From: Paraburkholderia sp. BL9I2N2
GTDB lineage: Bacteria; Pseudomonadota; Gammaproteobacteria; Burkholderiales; Burkholderiaceae
Length of the DNA stretch: 64,000 bases
Direction of reading: 5' to 3'
Assembly: GCF_004339745.1 (NCBI RefSeq)
Contig: NZ_SMGP01000003.1
Location: 124,001 to 188,000 of the forward strand
Under the pieces are notes generated by a model, which saw only the letters and a list, made by a program, of their open reading frames with translations, searched no databases and was not told the origin of the DNA. Both the position numbers and the translations under genes were made by a program. Position 1 is the stretch's first letter, and each line of letters begins with the position of its first letter. This document shows positions 1 to 9,244 of this stretch, one piece after another.

Positions 1-22
1 CGGCGCGGATGATTTTCGACAT
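1..22 (-). CDS. 5' end of a divergent gene, cut by the window start
   Basis: An ATG at 22-20 on the minus strand opens a frame that reads MSKIIRA before the window ends. An AAGGA ribosome-binding site lies about 9 bases upstream of it. Seven residues are too few to identify a family. The gene is divergent from the GlxA-type regulator at 241, a common arrangement for a regulator and its target, so it may be that regulator's target. The call rests only on the start signal. Confidence 0.45.
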
Positions 23-240
23 GATGGTGTTCCTTTCGCTGGCTGCGAGGCGGATGAGAGAAGTGCTTGTACCTTAACGTCGCAGGCCGCTACGATGTAT
101 GTCGTTGTTGCCACCATTCATGACATCCGTCGCTCGCGCGCAGAAAGCTCGCAGCTCGGAATCATTAGTTGCTATTTGGGAATTCGACCCATACGGCGCT
201 CATTCACAGCACGTTCATGTTGCGAACGGCAGGATCAGAC

Positions 241-1197
241 ATGCACCGGATTGGCTTCATAGTGCCGAGAAGATTTCAGATGATGAGCCTCGCGGCCCTT
301 ACGGTATTCGAGATCGCGAACATGCCGCCGAGAGGCCAGTGCTACGACGTCCATCTCCTGTCTGAACACGGTGGTCCTGTTGTATCTTCGGGTGGAATGA
401 CACTGGAAACCGAGGCGTTTGGCGACCCGGCATTCGACACGGTCATCGTCGGCTCAATCACTGAAATGAAAATGCCCGCTTCCGATGCTCCCGTAGTTGC
501 ATTCGTGAAAGAGGCTGCCAAGGCATCCAGACGGATAGCCTCGATCTGCAGTGGCGCATTTGTCCTTGCCGAGGCGGGACTCCTGGATGGCAGACGCGCA
601 ACCATGCATTGGGCACACGCATCCGAATTCAGAGCGCGATTCCCGAAAGTCCGCACAGAAGAAGACCGGATATTTGTCAACGACGGTCCAGTCTGGACTT
701 CGGCGGGAATGACGGCCGGCATCGACCTCGGCCTGGCGTTGCTCGATAACGACCTCGGCCCCGACGCCGCAAAAATGGTTGCCCGAATTCTCGTCATGAA
801 TCAGCGTCGGCTTGGTGGTCAGATGCAGCATTCCGCGTTACTGGACATGACGCCGAAATCCGATCGGATCGAATTGGTCCTCGCGCATATTCGCCGTAAC
901 CTGCGCAATCCGCTCACCATTGAGGAGCTCGCGGACGTCGCAAACCTCAGCCCTCGCCAGTTCAGCCGCGCCTTCGTCGCCGAGACCGGTCAGTCGCCGG
1001 CCAAAGCTGTGGAACAGCTTCGCCTGGAAGCAGCCAGATTCATGATTGAGCACGGCCGCCACACGATTAACGTGGTGGCGCAGGAAACGGGTTTCTCGGA
1101 TCGGGAACGTATGCGGCGTGCGTTCCTCCGAACGTTTGGTGTACCTGCCGATGTCCTGCGTAGGAGCGCCCGCGCGGCACCGGCCGCCGGCAACTGA
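241..1197 (+). CDS. GlxA-family transcriptional regulator (DJ-1/PfpI domain plus AraC HTH)
   Basis: The 318-residue protein has two parts. Residues 1-165 form a DJ-1/PfpI amidotransferase-like sensor domain with the nucleophile-elbow motif SICSGAF (Cys103). Residues 215-310 form an AraC/XylS double helix-turn-helix, with the first helix pair around LTIEELADVANLSPRQFSRAF. I chose the ATG at 241 because homologues begin with a HRIGFI-like strand; the frame is open upstream to 169 without family similarity. Such proteins are cytoplasmic DNA-binding regulators that usually act on an adjacent gene, here perhaps the divergent partial gene at 1-22. The ligand is unknown. Confidence 0.9.
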   Translation: MHRIGFIVPRRFQMMSLAALTVFEIANMPPRGQCYDVHLLSEHGGPVVSSGGMTLETEAFGDPAFDTVIVGSITEMKMPASDAPVVAFVKEAAKASRRIASICSGAFVLAEAGLLDGRRATMHWAHASEFRARFPKVRTEEDRIFVNDGPVWTSAGMTAGIDLGLALLDNDLGPDAAKMVARILVMNQRRLGGQMQHSALLDMTPKSDRIELVLAHIRRNLRNPLTIEELADVANLSPRQFSRAFVAETGQSPAKAVEQLRLEAARFMIEHGRHTINVVAQETGFSDRERMRRAFLRTFGVPADVLRRSARAAPAAGN

Positions 1198-1524
1198 CGT
1201 CGCCTGGCGCAGCGACCCTGGCCCACGCGCACGGCTCACCCAAAGGCGGCCGGTGGACGAGCGAAGCAGACGGTCGGATGTCAGCGTCGCAGCGATGGCG
1301 AACGGCGCAAACTCTCCGCCCGCTGCCCCATGCGTGAGGGGCAGTTTCCCGTGGCACGTAAAGCGGTGATCTGCGGCAGACGACCCGGAGCGCCCAGCCA
1401 TCGCTACAAAAAGCAGACACGTGACGCACTTGATCAGTTCGGAGTTGCTCCATTGCCGCTATCCATGTGCGCATTTCAAGTACCTGCAGCACAGATTTGC
1501 CCGCGCCGCCTAGTGGCGAGGACC

Positions 1525-1875
1525 TCAACCGCGGAGCGCCACAGTAGCCACAACGAGAGCCGAGAAGATCAGCGCCGGGGCGAGATGCCGGAACGGCTCC
1601 CGATTTCTTAGCAACGTGAAGAGCGCGCCAAGCATGATCGCGCCGGCGAGCGTTAGGCCCAAAACTCTGGTTTGTTGTCCAAGAAGAAGTGCTGCACTGA
1701 GCAACTCGAGCGCGCCACAGAGCAACTGAAACCAAGCCGGGTAACCCCAGCGTGCGAAGTCGCGCTTCACCGCGCCGCGTCGTGCGAGATTGACGACCCC
1801 AGCAACGGCGAACAGAACCGCTACGATCACCGCGAGAATCGATTCGAAAGATGCAGTGTTTAACGCCATGGTCAT
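1525..1875 (-). CDS. DoxX-like small membrane protein
   Basis: This 116-residue protein has four hydrophobic segments (roughly residues 8-28, 43-62, 70-88 and 95-114). It contains the GxPAWFxxLxGxxELLxAxLLL pattern typical of the DoxX/DoxD group of inner-membrane proteins. The start ATG at 1875 overlaps the stop codon of the upstream SDR gene as ATGA, so the two are translationally coupled. DoxX-like proteins are often linked to redox or thiol stress, but this one's substrate cannot be told. It probably shares the TetR-controlled promoter at 2839-2896. Confidence 0.8.
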   Translation of the reverse strand: MTMALNTASFESILAVIVAVLFAVAGVVNLARRGAVKRDFARWGYPAWFQLLCGALELLSAALLLGQQTRVLGLTLAGAIMLGALFTLLRNREPFRHLAPALIFSALVVATVALRG

Positions 1876-2795
1876 GCTCCGTTGCTTTGCTGAAAGTGCT
1901 TCTGTAAAGAGAGGTCCGCAATCAAGCCGCGGCCGTGGGGTTCCCACGCAAGAACTCGCCGGGCATGCTGGCCGCTTACCGTCTGGTCGAGCGCCAGTGC
2001 GTCAGCAAATGGCCCAAGCGATTTGCGAGCATCGTCGAGCGGCCAAAATTCGACGCGGTCGGCGCCGACCGAGGCACGAATCGCTTCGCCCATTTCGGCA
2101 ATGGCAACGGCATCTTCCGCGACCACGTTGAAGATCTGTCCCGCGACTCGACCGTCCCCGCTTGCCGCCCGCTCCACCGCGCTCAGGTAGGCCGTGGCGA
2201 GATCATCGACGTGAACGGCAGGCCAGTGGTTGCGACCATCGCCGACGAACCTCACACTGCCGGTCTGACGGACCATGCCGGCAAGCATGCCGAAGATGCC
2301 GCCGCCGTGGCCGTGCACCATGGCCGGCCTGAGGATCACTGCAGCAATCGAGCGGCGTGCCGCTAGCGCCAGCACCTGTTGCTCCACTGCGGGCCGCCAC
2401 GCGATGAGTGGTGTCGGATTCAGCGCCGATGCTTCAGTCGCGGGCTCCCCCTCTGTATTGCCGTAGACCCAGGTGCCCGACGTATAGACAAACGCCGCGC
2501 CCGGATGCAGATGCGAAAGCATCGCTACAGCCGCGGCCTCGTCAGCAGCAGCGGCGGAAGCATCGTTGGTCGACGCCATGTGCACCACGCCATCAGCGGC
2601 ACCGGCAGTCGCAGCGAAAGACTGTGGCTCGCGCAAGTCGCCGCCATGCAGTTTCACGCCGAGACGTGTCAGCGCGCTGGCGGCCGCCGAGCCGTCCTCG
2701 CGCACCAGCGCCGTCACCTGATGGCCGAGGCTGATTGCCTTGCGCGCGACCGCTTGCCCGATGAAGCCCGTACCACCTGTGATGAATAGTTCCAT
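1872..2795 (-). CDS. NAD(P)-dependent epimerase/dehydratase (extended SDR family)
   Basis: The 307-residue protein has an N-terminal Rossmann fold with the GGTGFIG dinucleotide motif at residues 7-13 and the active-site YTSGTWVYG/Y-x3-K-type region near residues 110-118. The start ATG at 2795 follows a strong GAGGAGAA ribosome-binding site. It is the first gene of a two-gene operon with the DoxX-like gene and is divergent from a TetR regulator. Relatives include nucleoside-diphosphate-sugar epimerases and reductases of aldehydes or quinones. With a TetR regulator and DoxX alongside, a detoxifying reductase is the better guess (inference). Confidence 0.88.
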   Translation of the reverse strand: MELFITGGTGFIGQAVARKAISLGHQVTALVREDGSAAASALTRLGVKLHGGDLREPQSFAATAGAADGVVHMASTNDASAAAADEAAAVAMLSHLHPGAAFVYTSGTWVYGNTEGEPATEASALNPTPLIAWRPAVEQQVLALAARRSIAAVILRPAMVHGHGGGIFGMLAGMVRQTGSVRFVGDGRNHWPAVHVDDLATAYLSAVERAASGDGRVAGQIFNVVAEDAVAIAEMGEAIRASVGADRVEFWPLDDARKSLGPFADALALDQTVSGQHARRVLAWEPHGRGLIADLSLQKHFQQSNGA

Positions 2796-2838
2796 AGCGT
2801 TCTCCTCGATGATTGCCTGCGAAGTTGAAAAGTCATAC

Positions 2839-2896
2839 AAACGAGACTCATCAGTCTCGTTTTGACAAATCTAAACGAGACTACCCAGTCTTGTCA
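2839..2896. promoter_or_regulatory. Tandem TetR-type operators in the divergent promoter
   Basis: Two palindromes lie in tandem. The first is AAACGAGACT-CATC-AGTCTCGTTT at 2839-2862, a perfect 10-bp inverted repeat. The second, at 2873-2896, has AAACGAGACT, spacer ACCC and right arm AGTCTTGTCA. Their spacing is 34 bp. They sit between the SDR-DoxX operon and the TetR gene, where a TetR repressor would control both promoters. Confidence 0.8.
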
Positions 2897-2925
2897 ACTA
2901 CTCGGCGATCTGTTATTTATCTCGC

Positions 2926-3531
2926 ATGGACACTTCTTCTATCCCCGGCCTGAGCCCGCTGCAAAGCCGCAAGCGGTCTGCAATCCTCGACGGCGCGAAA
3001 ACCGTTTTCTTACGCGAGGGTTTCGGCCTGGCAACGATGGACGATGTCGCCGCGGCCGCTGGCGTCGGCAAACAGACGGTCTACCGCCACTTCAAGTCGA
3101 AGGAGGCGCTCTTCGTTGGTCTGGTGAGTTCGATGTGCGCTCAGGTGGGTGGACTTCTTGCCAGCGCTCGGGACGAGCAATCCGATGGATCACCCGAAGT
3201 CGAGTTGCGCGAGTTGGGATGGGTGTTGGCACGAAGCCTTATTACGCCGGATAATCTGCGGCTTTACCGGGCCATCGTTGCTGAGGCCGAGCGTCTTCCG
3301 GCACTCGGCCAGGTGTTTTTCGAGAATGGTGCAAAGGTCGTGCGTGCCTTCGCCGCCAATATTCTGCGAGAGCGATTTGACGAATCGACTGCTGCAATGC
3401 GGGCAGCGACATTCGTTCAGTTGGTGCTTGGCGACGCGTATCTGGAGTTGTCAATTGGCTACACGGTGCCCGATGTCGAAGCACGCTTTGCGCTGCAGAT
3501 TGACGAGGCGGTAGCGGCTGCACTTCGCTAA
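2926..3531 (+). CDS. TetR/AcrR-family transcriptional regulator
   Basis: The 201-residue protein has a TetR helix-turn-helix at about residues 15-60, with the recognition segment VAAAAGVGKQTVYRHFKSKE. The C-terminal half is an AefR-like ligand-binding domain. It is divergent from the SDR-DoxX operon, and the tandem palindromes upstream at 2839-2896 fit self- and neighbour repression. The ligand is unknown, but aldehydes, quinones or lipophilic toxicants would suit the neighbours. Confidence 0.92.
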   Translation: MDTSSIPGLSPLQSRKRSAILDGAKTVFLREGFGLATMDDVAAAAGVGKQTVYRHFKSKEALFVGLVSSMCAQVGGLLASARDEQSDGSPEVELRELGWVLARSLITPDNLRLYRAIVAEAERLPALGQVFFENGAKVVRAFAANILRERFDESTAAMRAATFVQLVLGDAYLELSIGYTVPDVEARFALQIDEAVAAALR

Positions 3532-4147
3532 GCACCGGCGCATAAGATGTCGAGCCGCTGCATGCGGAACGCAACAGCGTGTAGCGCGGGAAGCAAGACA
3601 GCGGGTGTCCGATTCCGAACCCAGTCGCGCACCGGTTTCCGTACGATCCGGGCGCGTTTCCAAAATTGTGAGTGTCGTTTTGTGGCCGGTCACTGCCTGC
3701 CGCCGATCGACGACACGCGACCCACTCCTGCCTGTCACACGCTCCGCTAGTCAAAGGCTGCTATCGGAGAAGGCCGGACATCGAAACCACATCGAACAAC
3801 CTGTCGGAGCCTGCCCACGGATGCCGACACGCTGATCATCGCCGTCTCTCGCCTACGAAAACTATTAGAGCACCGACACCATACCGTCATTGTTGCTCCC
3901 TATATTCGTCAGTCGCCCGATCCTGACAATTACCGAACGACAGGTTACGGGCATGCAACAAGACATCCTTGAGCTTCCACGAGCGGGGTCTCGGCAGGCA
4001 GCCGTCTTAACGGGCGATATCGAGCATGGAGCGCGAACGATGCATGCGGTCGATCGTGACAAGCCATGCGGGTTCGCCGAGCGATCGGCTGCAGTGAACG
4101 CTATCGAAGGTTTCGACGATCAGCCAAACAAGAAGGAGCACCTGCAC
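3532..4147. other. Intergenic, no gene recognised
   Basis: These 616 bases separate the TetR gene from the phospholipase C gene. The phospholipase frame stays open back to 3890, but residues read from 3890-4147 do not resemble a Tat leader or any family I know. I see no strong terminator or RNA gene. The phospholipase promoter presumably lies here. Confidence 0.5.
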
Positions 4148-6535
4148 GTGAATTCCCGCCGCAAATTTCTCCAGAGTACCGCCACGGCCGGCCTGTCGGC
4201 TGCCGCGCTCAGCGTATTTCCACCCAGCATCCGTCGTGCGCTCGCGATTCCCGCGCATCATGAGAGCGGCACGATCAAGGACGTCAAGCACGTCGTGATC
4301 CTGATGATGGAAAACCGCGCGTTCGACCACTACTTCGGCACCTATAAGGGTGTGCGCGGATACGGCGATCGCTTCACGATTCCGCTACCGAACGGCCGCA
4401 ACGTGTGGCAGCAGATCGATGCCAACGGCAACGTGGACCTGCCATACCATCTGGATGAGACCAAAGGCAATGCGCAGCGCGTGACCGGCACGCCGCATAG
4501 CTGGGTCGACACGCAAAACGCATGGGATGGCGGCCGCATGGCTGCATGGCCGGTGTCCAAGCAGGACCAGACAATGGGCTACTTCGACACGGCTGAAATC
4601 CCGTTCCAGCGAGCGCTGGCCGAAGCGTTCACCATCTGTGACGACTACCACTGCGCGTTCCTTGGCGGCACGCACCCGAATCGCATCATCCATTCCACCG
4701 GCACGAATGGTCCTGCGTATGGCAAAACCTTCGTGAACAACTTCAGCGGCGACTTTGACGTCACCACATCGGCATCCGCCTACTTCGACTGGAAGACCAC
4801 CGCCGAGCGCCTGGAAGAGGCCGGTGTGACCTGGAAGGTGTATCAGAACATCAAGAACACCTTCGGCTGCAACCCGCTGCTCGGCTTCAAGCAGTACCGC
4901 CGGGCCAACGAGGCGCTGCCGTCGGCGCGTCAGGTCAGCACGTCGCTGAGCCAGGCCGCCGAGCCGGTCTACAATCCGACCGATGCCGTGGCCCAGCCGC
5001 TGATCAAGGGCTACGCGAACACACTGCCGACCACGGACACCGACCCGAACACCAACGGCACCTTCGTCGAGGCTTTCGCCGATGATGTGAGAAACGGCCG
5101 TCTGCCGGAAGTCTCGTGGGTCGTTCCGACCGACGTCTACTCCGAGCACCCGGGGCCTTCGAGCCCGGTGCAGGGCGCGTGGTTCGTGCAGCAATTTCTC
5201 GATGCGTTGACCGCCGTGCCCGAGGTATGGAGCAAGACCGTCCTGCTCGTCAACTTTGACGAGAACGACGGCTTCTTCGACCACGTGCCCCCGGCCGCTG
5301 TCCCGTCGCCGAACGGTGACGGCACCTACGCCGGAAAGACCACGCTGGGCAGCGCCGACCTGGGCGTCGAATACTTCACACATCCGTACGTGACCCGCGC
5401 CGACACAGGCGCGACGCCTAACAGCCAGCCGAGCGGGCCGGACGGCAAGCCGTACGGCCCGGGTCCGCGCGTGCCGCTGTGGGTGATTTCGCCGTGGAGC
5501 CGCGGCGGCTGGGTCAATTCGCAGACGTTCGATCACACTTCGGTGCTGCGCTTCCTCGAAGCCCGCTTCGGCATCAAGGAAAGCAACATCTCGACGTACC
5601 GCCGGCTGATCAACGGCGACCTGACTTCGGCCTTCAACTTCGCGACGCCGAACAACGAGCCGCTGCCGACCATCGCGGGCGAGAAGAGCAAGGCCGACGC
5701 CGATGCGTTGCGCGCCACGCAGCAGGCGCTGGGCCAGATCGTGCCGGACGCCAGCCGGGGTATGCCGAAGCAGGCTAACGGCTTCCGTCCGTCGCGTGCG
5801 CTGCCGTACGAACTGCATGCCAGCGCTCATGTGGACGCGAGCACCGGTACCGTAAAACTGCTGTTCGCCAATACCGGTCGCCAAGGTGCTGTGTTCCACG
5901 TCTATGACAAGTTGCACCTGGACCGCCTGCCGAAGCGTTACGCAGTCGAGCCGGGCAAGACGCTGGACGACATGTGGGCGCCGGGCTCCACGGACTTCGG
6001 CAAGTACGACCTGTGGGTACTCGGCCCGAACGGCTACCATCGCGAATTCAGGGGCGACCTCACCGCGCTGAAGGGGCACAGAACCGCCAATCTGGAAGTT
6101 CGTGTGGGTTACGGCTCCCTAACCGGCAACCTGCACCTGCAACTGCGCAACGAAGGTGCCGGTCTCGCACAGTTCACAGTGAAGTCCAACAAGGTCTACG
6201 GTGCGCTGCAGGCTTTCCCAGGTCTGCCGAGTCCGGTTTTTGGCCAAGGTCCTTTGGGCTTCGCTGGTTTCCCGGTGCCGGGCTTCGGCGCATGGCCGGA
6301 GCCTGCCCCGTTCTCCCGGAATGATCGCCTCGACCCTGGTCACACCTGGGCGGTAAGCACCAGCGGCGCGTTCCCGGTCGCGCTCTTCTGGAACCTCGCC
6401 CAGACCGGCTTCTGGTATGACTTCGAGATCACCAGCAGCACAGACCGCAGCTTCTTGCGTCGCATCGCCGGGCGTATCGAAACCGGCCGTCACTCGGTGA
6501 CCGACCCTGCGATGGGGATGATCGACAGCTTCTGA
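4148..6535 (+). CDS. plcN: Phosphocholine-specific phospholipase C, Tat-exported
   Basis: The 795-residue enzyme hydrolyses phosphatidylcholine-type lipids to diacylglycerol and phosphocholine outside the cytoplasm. The GTG at 4148 is the likely start: AAGGAG lies 9 bases upstream and the product opens with a twin-arginine leader, SRRKFLQ, followed by a hydrophobic stretch. The phosphoesterase domain starts with VILMMENRAFDHYFG (Glu55, Asn56, Asp60, His61). It continues with GGTHPNRIIHSTG and NFDENDGFFDHVPPP-like metal-site segments. Two C-terminal DUF756 repeats follow (about residues 595-780). The length is slightly above the usual 690-730 because of a longer catalytic-domain tail. The choice between haemolytic and non-haemolytic type is not certain. 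Confidence 0.92.
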   Translation: MNSRRKFLQSTATAGLSAAALSVFPPSIRRALAIPAHHESGTIKDVKHVVILMMENRAFDHYFGTYKGVRGYGDRFTIPLPNGRNVWQQIDANGNVDLPYHLDETKGNAQRVTGTPHSWVDTQNAWDGGRMAAWPVSKQDQTMGYFDTAEIPFQRALAEAFTICDDYHCAFLGGTHPNRIIHSTGTNGPAYGKTFVNNFSGDFDVTTSASAYFDWKTTAERLEEAGVTWKVYQNIKNTFGCNPLLGFKQYRRANEALPSARQVSTSLSQAAEPVYNPTDAVAQPLIKGYANTLPTTDTDPNTNGTFVEAFADDVRNGRLPEVSWVVPTDVYSEHPGPSSPVQGAWFVQQFLDALTAVPEVWSKTVLLVNFDENDGFFDHVPPAAVPSPNGDGTYAGKTTLGSADLGVEYFTHPYVTRADTGATPNSQPSGPDGKPYGPGPRVPLWVISPWSRGGWVNSQTFDHTSVLRFLEARFGIKESNISTYRRLINGDLTSAFNFATPNNEPLPTIAGEKSKADADALRATQQALGQIVPDASRGMPKQANGFRPSRALPYELHASAHVDASTGTVKLLFANTGRQGAVFHVYDKLHLDRLPKRYAVEPGKTLDDMWAPGSTDFGKYDLWVLGPNGYHREFRGDLTALKGHRTANLEVRVGYGSLTGNLHLQLRNEGAGLAQFTVKSNKVYGALQAFPGLPSPVFGQGPLGFAGFPVPGFGAWPEPAPFSRNDRLDPGHTWAVSTSGAFPVALFWNLAQTGFWYDFEITSSTDRSFLRRIAGRIETGRHSVTDPAMGMIDSF

Positions 6536-6541
6536 TCGAAG

Positions 6542-6577
6542 ACGAGAGGCACCGGGCATTAGCTCAGTGCCTCTCGT
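6542..6577 (+). terminator. Hairpin after the phospholipase gene
   Basis: An 11-bp perfect stem (ACGAGAGGCAC with GTGCCTCTCGT) and a 14-base loop begin 7 bases after the phospholipase stop. There is no T-run, so it may be a processing or 3'-end-protecting hairpin, or a weak terminator. Confidence 0.55.
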
Positions 6578-7273
6578 GCAATGAAGGTCTCAGTGCATAT
6601 GCTCACGGCTACCGCTCCTCGCCCGAACGGTTTGGATCAGGCGCTCCCGCACTTTCCATGGTGCTTGATCTCTGGGATACGGTGAATATCGGCTCGGCGA
6701 TTCGAATTCTTTTAATGCGCCACTAACCAGGTCCAATCCGTAAGTCTCACATTGATCGATACCCGGATGCATCGAGCGTTTGGACCGCACGCACGATGGC
6801 TCAGGGACGAACTCCGTATCGCCAGCGGCGGCATGCGGTGCCACAGGGAGCCCCACACTGAACGCAAACGGCGGATGGTGCATCATGCCTGAAACTCGCA
6901 AGCTGGCGATCGGCGCGATGCGCCCCAATTGGGCCCTTCGACCGGGCGGGAATTCAACGGCCGCCTGCGAAGTACATCGGTCGTTTCGCCACCCACAACA
7001 GCCGCACGGTTGGATGAGCTGGTAGATTCGTAATCGCGATACCAGCCGCGTGCGCGCTGCACGCGGACTTGGGCAAGGCGGCGATGGCAATCGCTTTCGG
7101 CGAGGCTCGGACCATTAAGGCGCAACCTTTCTGGGCGCTGCCGGCGCTGGCGATTGAGAAGCCTGCCGTACGGGATATCATGGACTATTGCGTCACCGCG
7201 TTGCTATTTTCCGGAGTGGTGTTCACCTCGGGCCTGTATCTCTTCCAATCGCTTGCGGACGGAGGCGCAACAC
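6578..7273. other. Intergenic, no gene recognised
   Basis: About 700 bases hold no frame I can assign. The frame through 7069-7260 encodes a hydrophobic stretch (MDYCVTALLFSGVVFTSGLYLFQ), but it runs on out of frame across the start of the next gene and has no convincing start or stop. It could be a decayed membrane-protein fragment. Confidence 0.4.
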
Positions 7274-7966
7274 ATGGATACTCACGAACTTGTCACCCGG
7301 CCGACACAGCCTGTCCGCCGCCCGGTGCTGGTCTGGGACGCGCCGGTGCGACTGTTTCACTGGCTGGTGGTCGTGCTGGTCACGGCGGCCTATGTCACCT
7401 TGAAACTAAACTGGATCGACTGGCACGTCCGGGTCGGCGAGACGCTGCTCGCGTTGGTTATTTCCCGGCTGCTGTGGGGCTGCTTTGGCAGTGAGACCGC
7501 GCGCTTTCGCAGTTTCGTGGCGTCGCCCGCAGCAGCAGTTCGTCATTTGCACCACCTGTTTCGCCGCGATCCGGATGTGCAGGTGGGCCACAATGCGGCC
7601 GGCGGCTGGATGGTCCTGCTGCTGCTCGCGTTGCTGCTGGTCGAGACGCTGAGCGGGCTCTATGTCAACAACGACATCGCCGACGAAGGGCCGTTGAGCG
7701 AAGTCGTGCCCGCTTGGCTCGCCAACGCGATCTCGACGCTGCACGGGCTTGTTTGGGACGTGCTGCTCGCCGCGGTGGCGCTGCACGTGCTCGTGATCGC
7801 TCTCTACGCGGTAGCGAAGGGACACAACCTGCTGCGCCCGATGCTAACGGGATACAAGCTGTTGCCCTCGTCTATCGATGCGCCGCGGCAGACGCCAGCG
7901 CTGCTGGCGCTGCTGCCGCTCGGCGTCGGCGCTGCCGTGGTGATGCTGCTCGCGGCTTATCTCTGA
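7274..7966 (+). CDS. Cytochrome b561-type di-haem membrane protein
   Basis: The 230-residue protein has four main transmembrane segments. Its haem-ligand-type histidines lie in VRLFHWLVV (segment 1), HLHHLF, and LHGLVWDVLLAAVALHVLV. The pattern VWDxPVRLxHW is typical of the Ni-hydrogenase cytochrome-b/b561 family, which moves electrons between periplasmic enzymes or cytochromes and the quinone pool. GGAGG lies 8 bases before the ATG at 7274. No c-type cytochrome gene is next to it. A second cytochrome b of the same kind lies at 10039-10704. Confidence 0.88.
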   Translation: MDTHELVTRPTQPVRRPVLVWDAPVRLFHWLVVVLVTAAYVTLKLNWIDWHVRVGETLLALVISRLLWGCFGSETARFRSFVASPAAAVRHLHHLFRRDPDVQVGHNAAGGWMVLLLLALLLVETLSGLYVNNDIADEGPLSEVVPAWLANAISTLHGLVWDVLLAAVALHVLVIALYAVAKGHNLLRPMLTGYKLLPSSIDAPRQTPALLALLPLGVGAAVVMLLAAYL

Positions 7967-7997
7967 GCGATCTCAGGATGCCGCTTCAGTGGTCGCG

Positions 7998-8459
7998 TCA
8001 GTTGCTCTTCGGCGGCACCACCTGGCCGCGGATCTCGCCGTTCGGATTGGTTTTGGTGTGAACGTTGATGTACATGTCACCCGCTTCGAACATCTTGGCA
8101 TCGTCCGGGGATAGCGTGGCCTGACCGCTGATCGGGCTCGTCATCTCCATGTTGCCTTTCTGGGAGAGCCACACCTTCACGCCAGCGTTTTTGCCGGCGG
8201 GGGCGGGCCCGTGGAAATGTGCCATGGTGGCCTGACTCGACAATCCGCCGAAGCTGATGTTCCAGGTTACGACCCGCGTGCCTGAGTCGTACGTGAGGTT
8301 GGCGGTGCCGCTGCCCGGAGTCTGCACCGGCGGAACCTGTTGAGCGCCCGTCAACGGCACTTCAAATGAGACCGGCGCCGCTTGCGCCAAGGTCAGCGTA
8401 CCTGCCACGGCCAGGCCACCCAACACCATGAAAGCGCACTGCGAGATGGATCGTGACAT
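7998..8459 (-). CDS. CHRD-domain secreted protein
   Basis: The 153-residue protein has a Sec signal peptide (cleavage after AQA, about residue 27). One CHRD domain follows, recognisable from FEVPLTGAQQVPPVQTPGSG, AHFHGPAPAGKNAGV and a C-terminal YINVHTKTNPNGEIRGQV. CHRD domains are beta-sandwich modules named from chordin; their bacterial role is unknown. It is the last of four minus-strand genes (molybdoenzyme, cytochrome b, DUF5666-like and this one), so a periplasmic function tied to that redox system is possible. Confidence 0.9.
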   Translation of the reverse strand: MSRSISQCAFMVLGGLAVAGTLTLAQAAPVSFEVPLTGAQQVPPVQTPGSGTANLTYDSGTRVVTWNISFGGLSSQATMAHFHGPAPAGKNAGVKVWLSQKGNMEMTSPISGQATLSPDDAKMFEAGDMYINVHTKTNPNGEIRGQVVPPKSN

Positions 8460-8581
8460 TTTGTTTTCTCCTTTAGGAACCAGCGAACGCGCGATGCTGC
8501 AGATAGTATAAATCGACCCGCTGCGGAGGTTGAACCACGTGCTACCGCAGCGGGCAGGTCATTCGTCCGACCGACGATCGA

Positions 8582-9196
8582 CTACATCGGCGGAGCGACT
8601 CCATCCTTTTCGACCACCACGCGCTGCGCGACAAATGCACCCTGCGACGCGGCCGTCGCGACCACAAACACCTTCTTGCCCGCGGTCAGGTCGGTGCGTG
8701 CGGCCGGCGTGAAAGTCACGATGGGTACGTTAGGCGGTACGGTTACCTCATTGTTCCCGCCTTTGTACGACAGCTTCAGATTCCGGCCGCTGGTACCCTG
8801 AACCACCGTGTCGACGTTCGCATTTGTCATCGTGCTGTTCGGACCGAGGTCCCATGCGTAGTGACCTTCACCCGAGCCGCGCGCGGATTCGGGGAAGACG
8901 ACCAATTCGGTGGCCGTCAACTTTCCGTCGGTGCCCGTCGTTGCGGCCGTGCCGACGAAGGTGCCCGGCTTGATGTCCGAAAGCTGCATGGCCTTGACCG
9001 CCGATACGGTAACGGTCGGTTTGAGCTCGATCGACACAGTGTCGCCGCTACGACGATGCACCTTCAGGACGTCGCCGTCGAGCGAGACAATATCGCCGCG
9101 GATACGCGACGGTTTGGCGGCGGGCGTCTGAGCGAGCACGACACTGGCAAAAGCCAGCGTGGCGAGGGTGACGCCAAGTTTCAAGCGGATAGACAT
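8582..9196 (-). CDS. DUF5666-like periplasmic protein
   Basis: This 204-residue protein has a signal peptide (hydrophobic LGVTLATLAFASVVLAQ). Beta-rich repeats follow, such as SRIRGDIVSLDGDVLKVHRR and LTAGKKVFVVATAASQGAFVAQRVVV, of the OB-like type seen in DUF5666. The function is unknown. It lies 48 bases downstream of the molybdoenzyme gene on the same strand, so co-transcription is likely. A metal- or anion-handling accessory role would be a guess. Confidence 0.75.
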   Translation of the reverse strand: MSIRLKLGVTLATLAFASVVLAQTPAAKPSRIRGDIVSLDGDVLKVHRRSGDTVSIELKPTVTVSAVKAMQLSDIKPGTFVGTAATTGTDGKLTATELVVFPESARGSGEGHYAWDLGPNSTMTNANVDTVVQGTSGRNLKLSYKGGNNEVTVPPNVPIVTFTPAARTDLTAGKKVFVVATAASQGAFVAQRVVVEKDGVAPPM

Positions 9197-9244
9197 GGAT
9201 GCTCCATAAAGGACTGTTGAGTTTCGAGAGTGGACTAGTGCACA

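Noticed and set aside
1067..1921. Minus-strand open frame spanning the GlxA-DoxX gap
   Set aside because: It overlaps two supported genes, is rich in Arg/Ser and has no family match. It is a compositional shadow.
3890..4147. N-terminal extension of phospholipase C
   Set aside because: The extra 86 codons are in frame but would bury the twin-arginine leader. GTG 4148 with its AAGGAG site is better.
4385..6079. 564-codon open frame on the minus strand inside the phospholipase gene
   Set aside because: It is the antisense shadow of a GC-rich, well-conserved gene. Its translation is Arg/Val-rich and matches no family.
7069..7494. Open frame with a hydrophobic stretch before the cytochrome b gene
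   Set aside because: It starts at a TTG without a ribosome-binding site and continues out of frame through the cytochrome gene.
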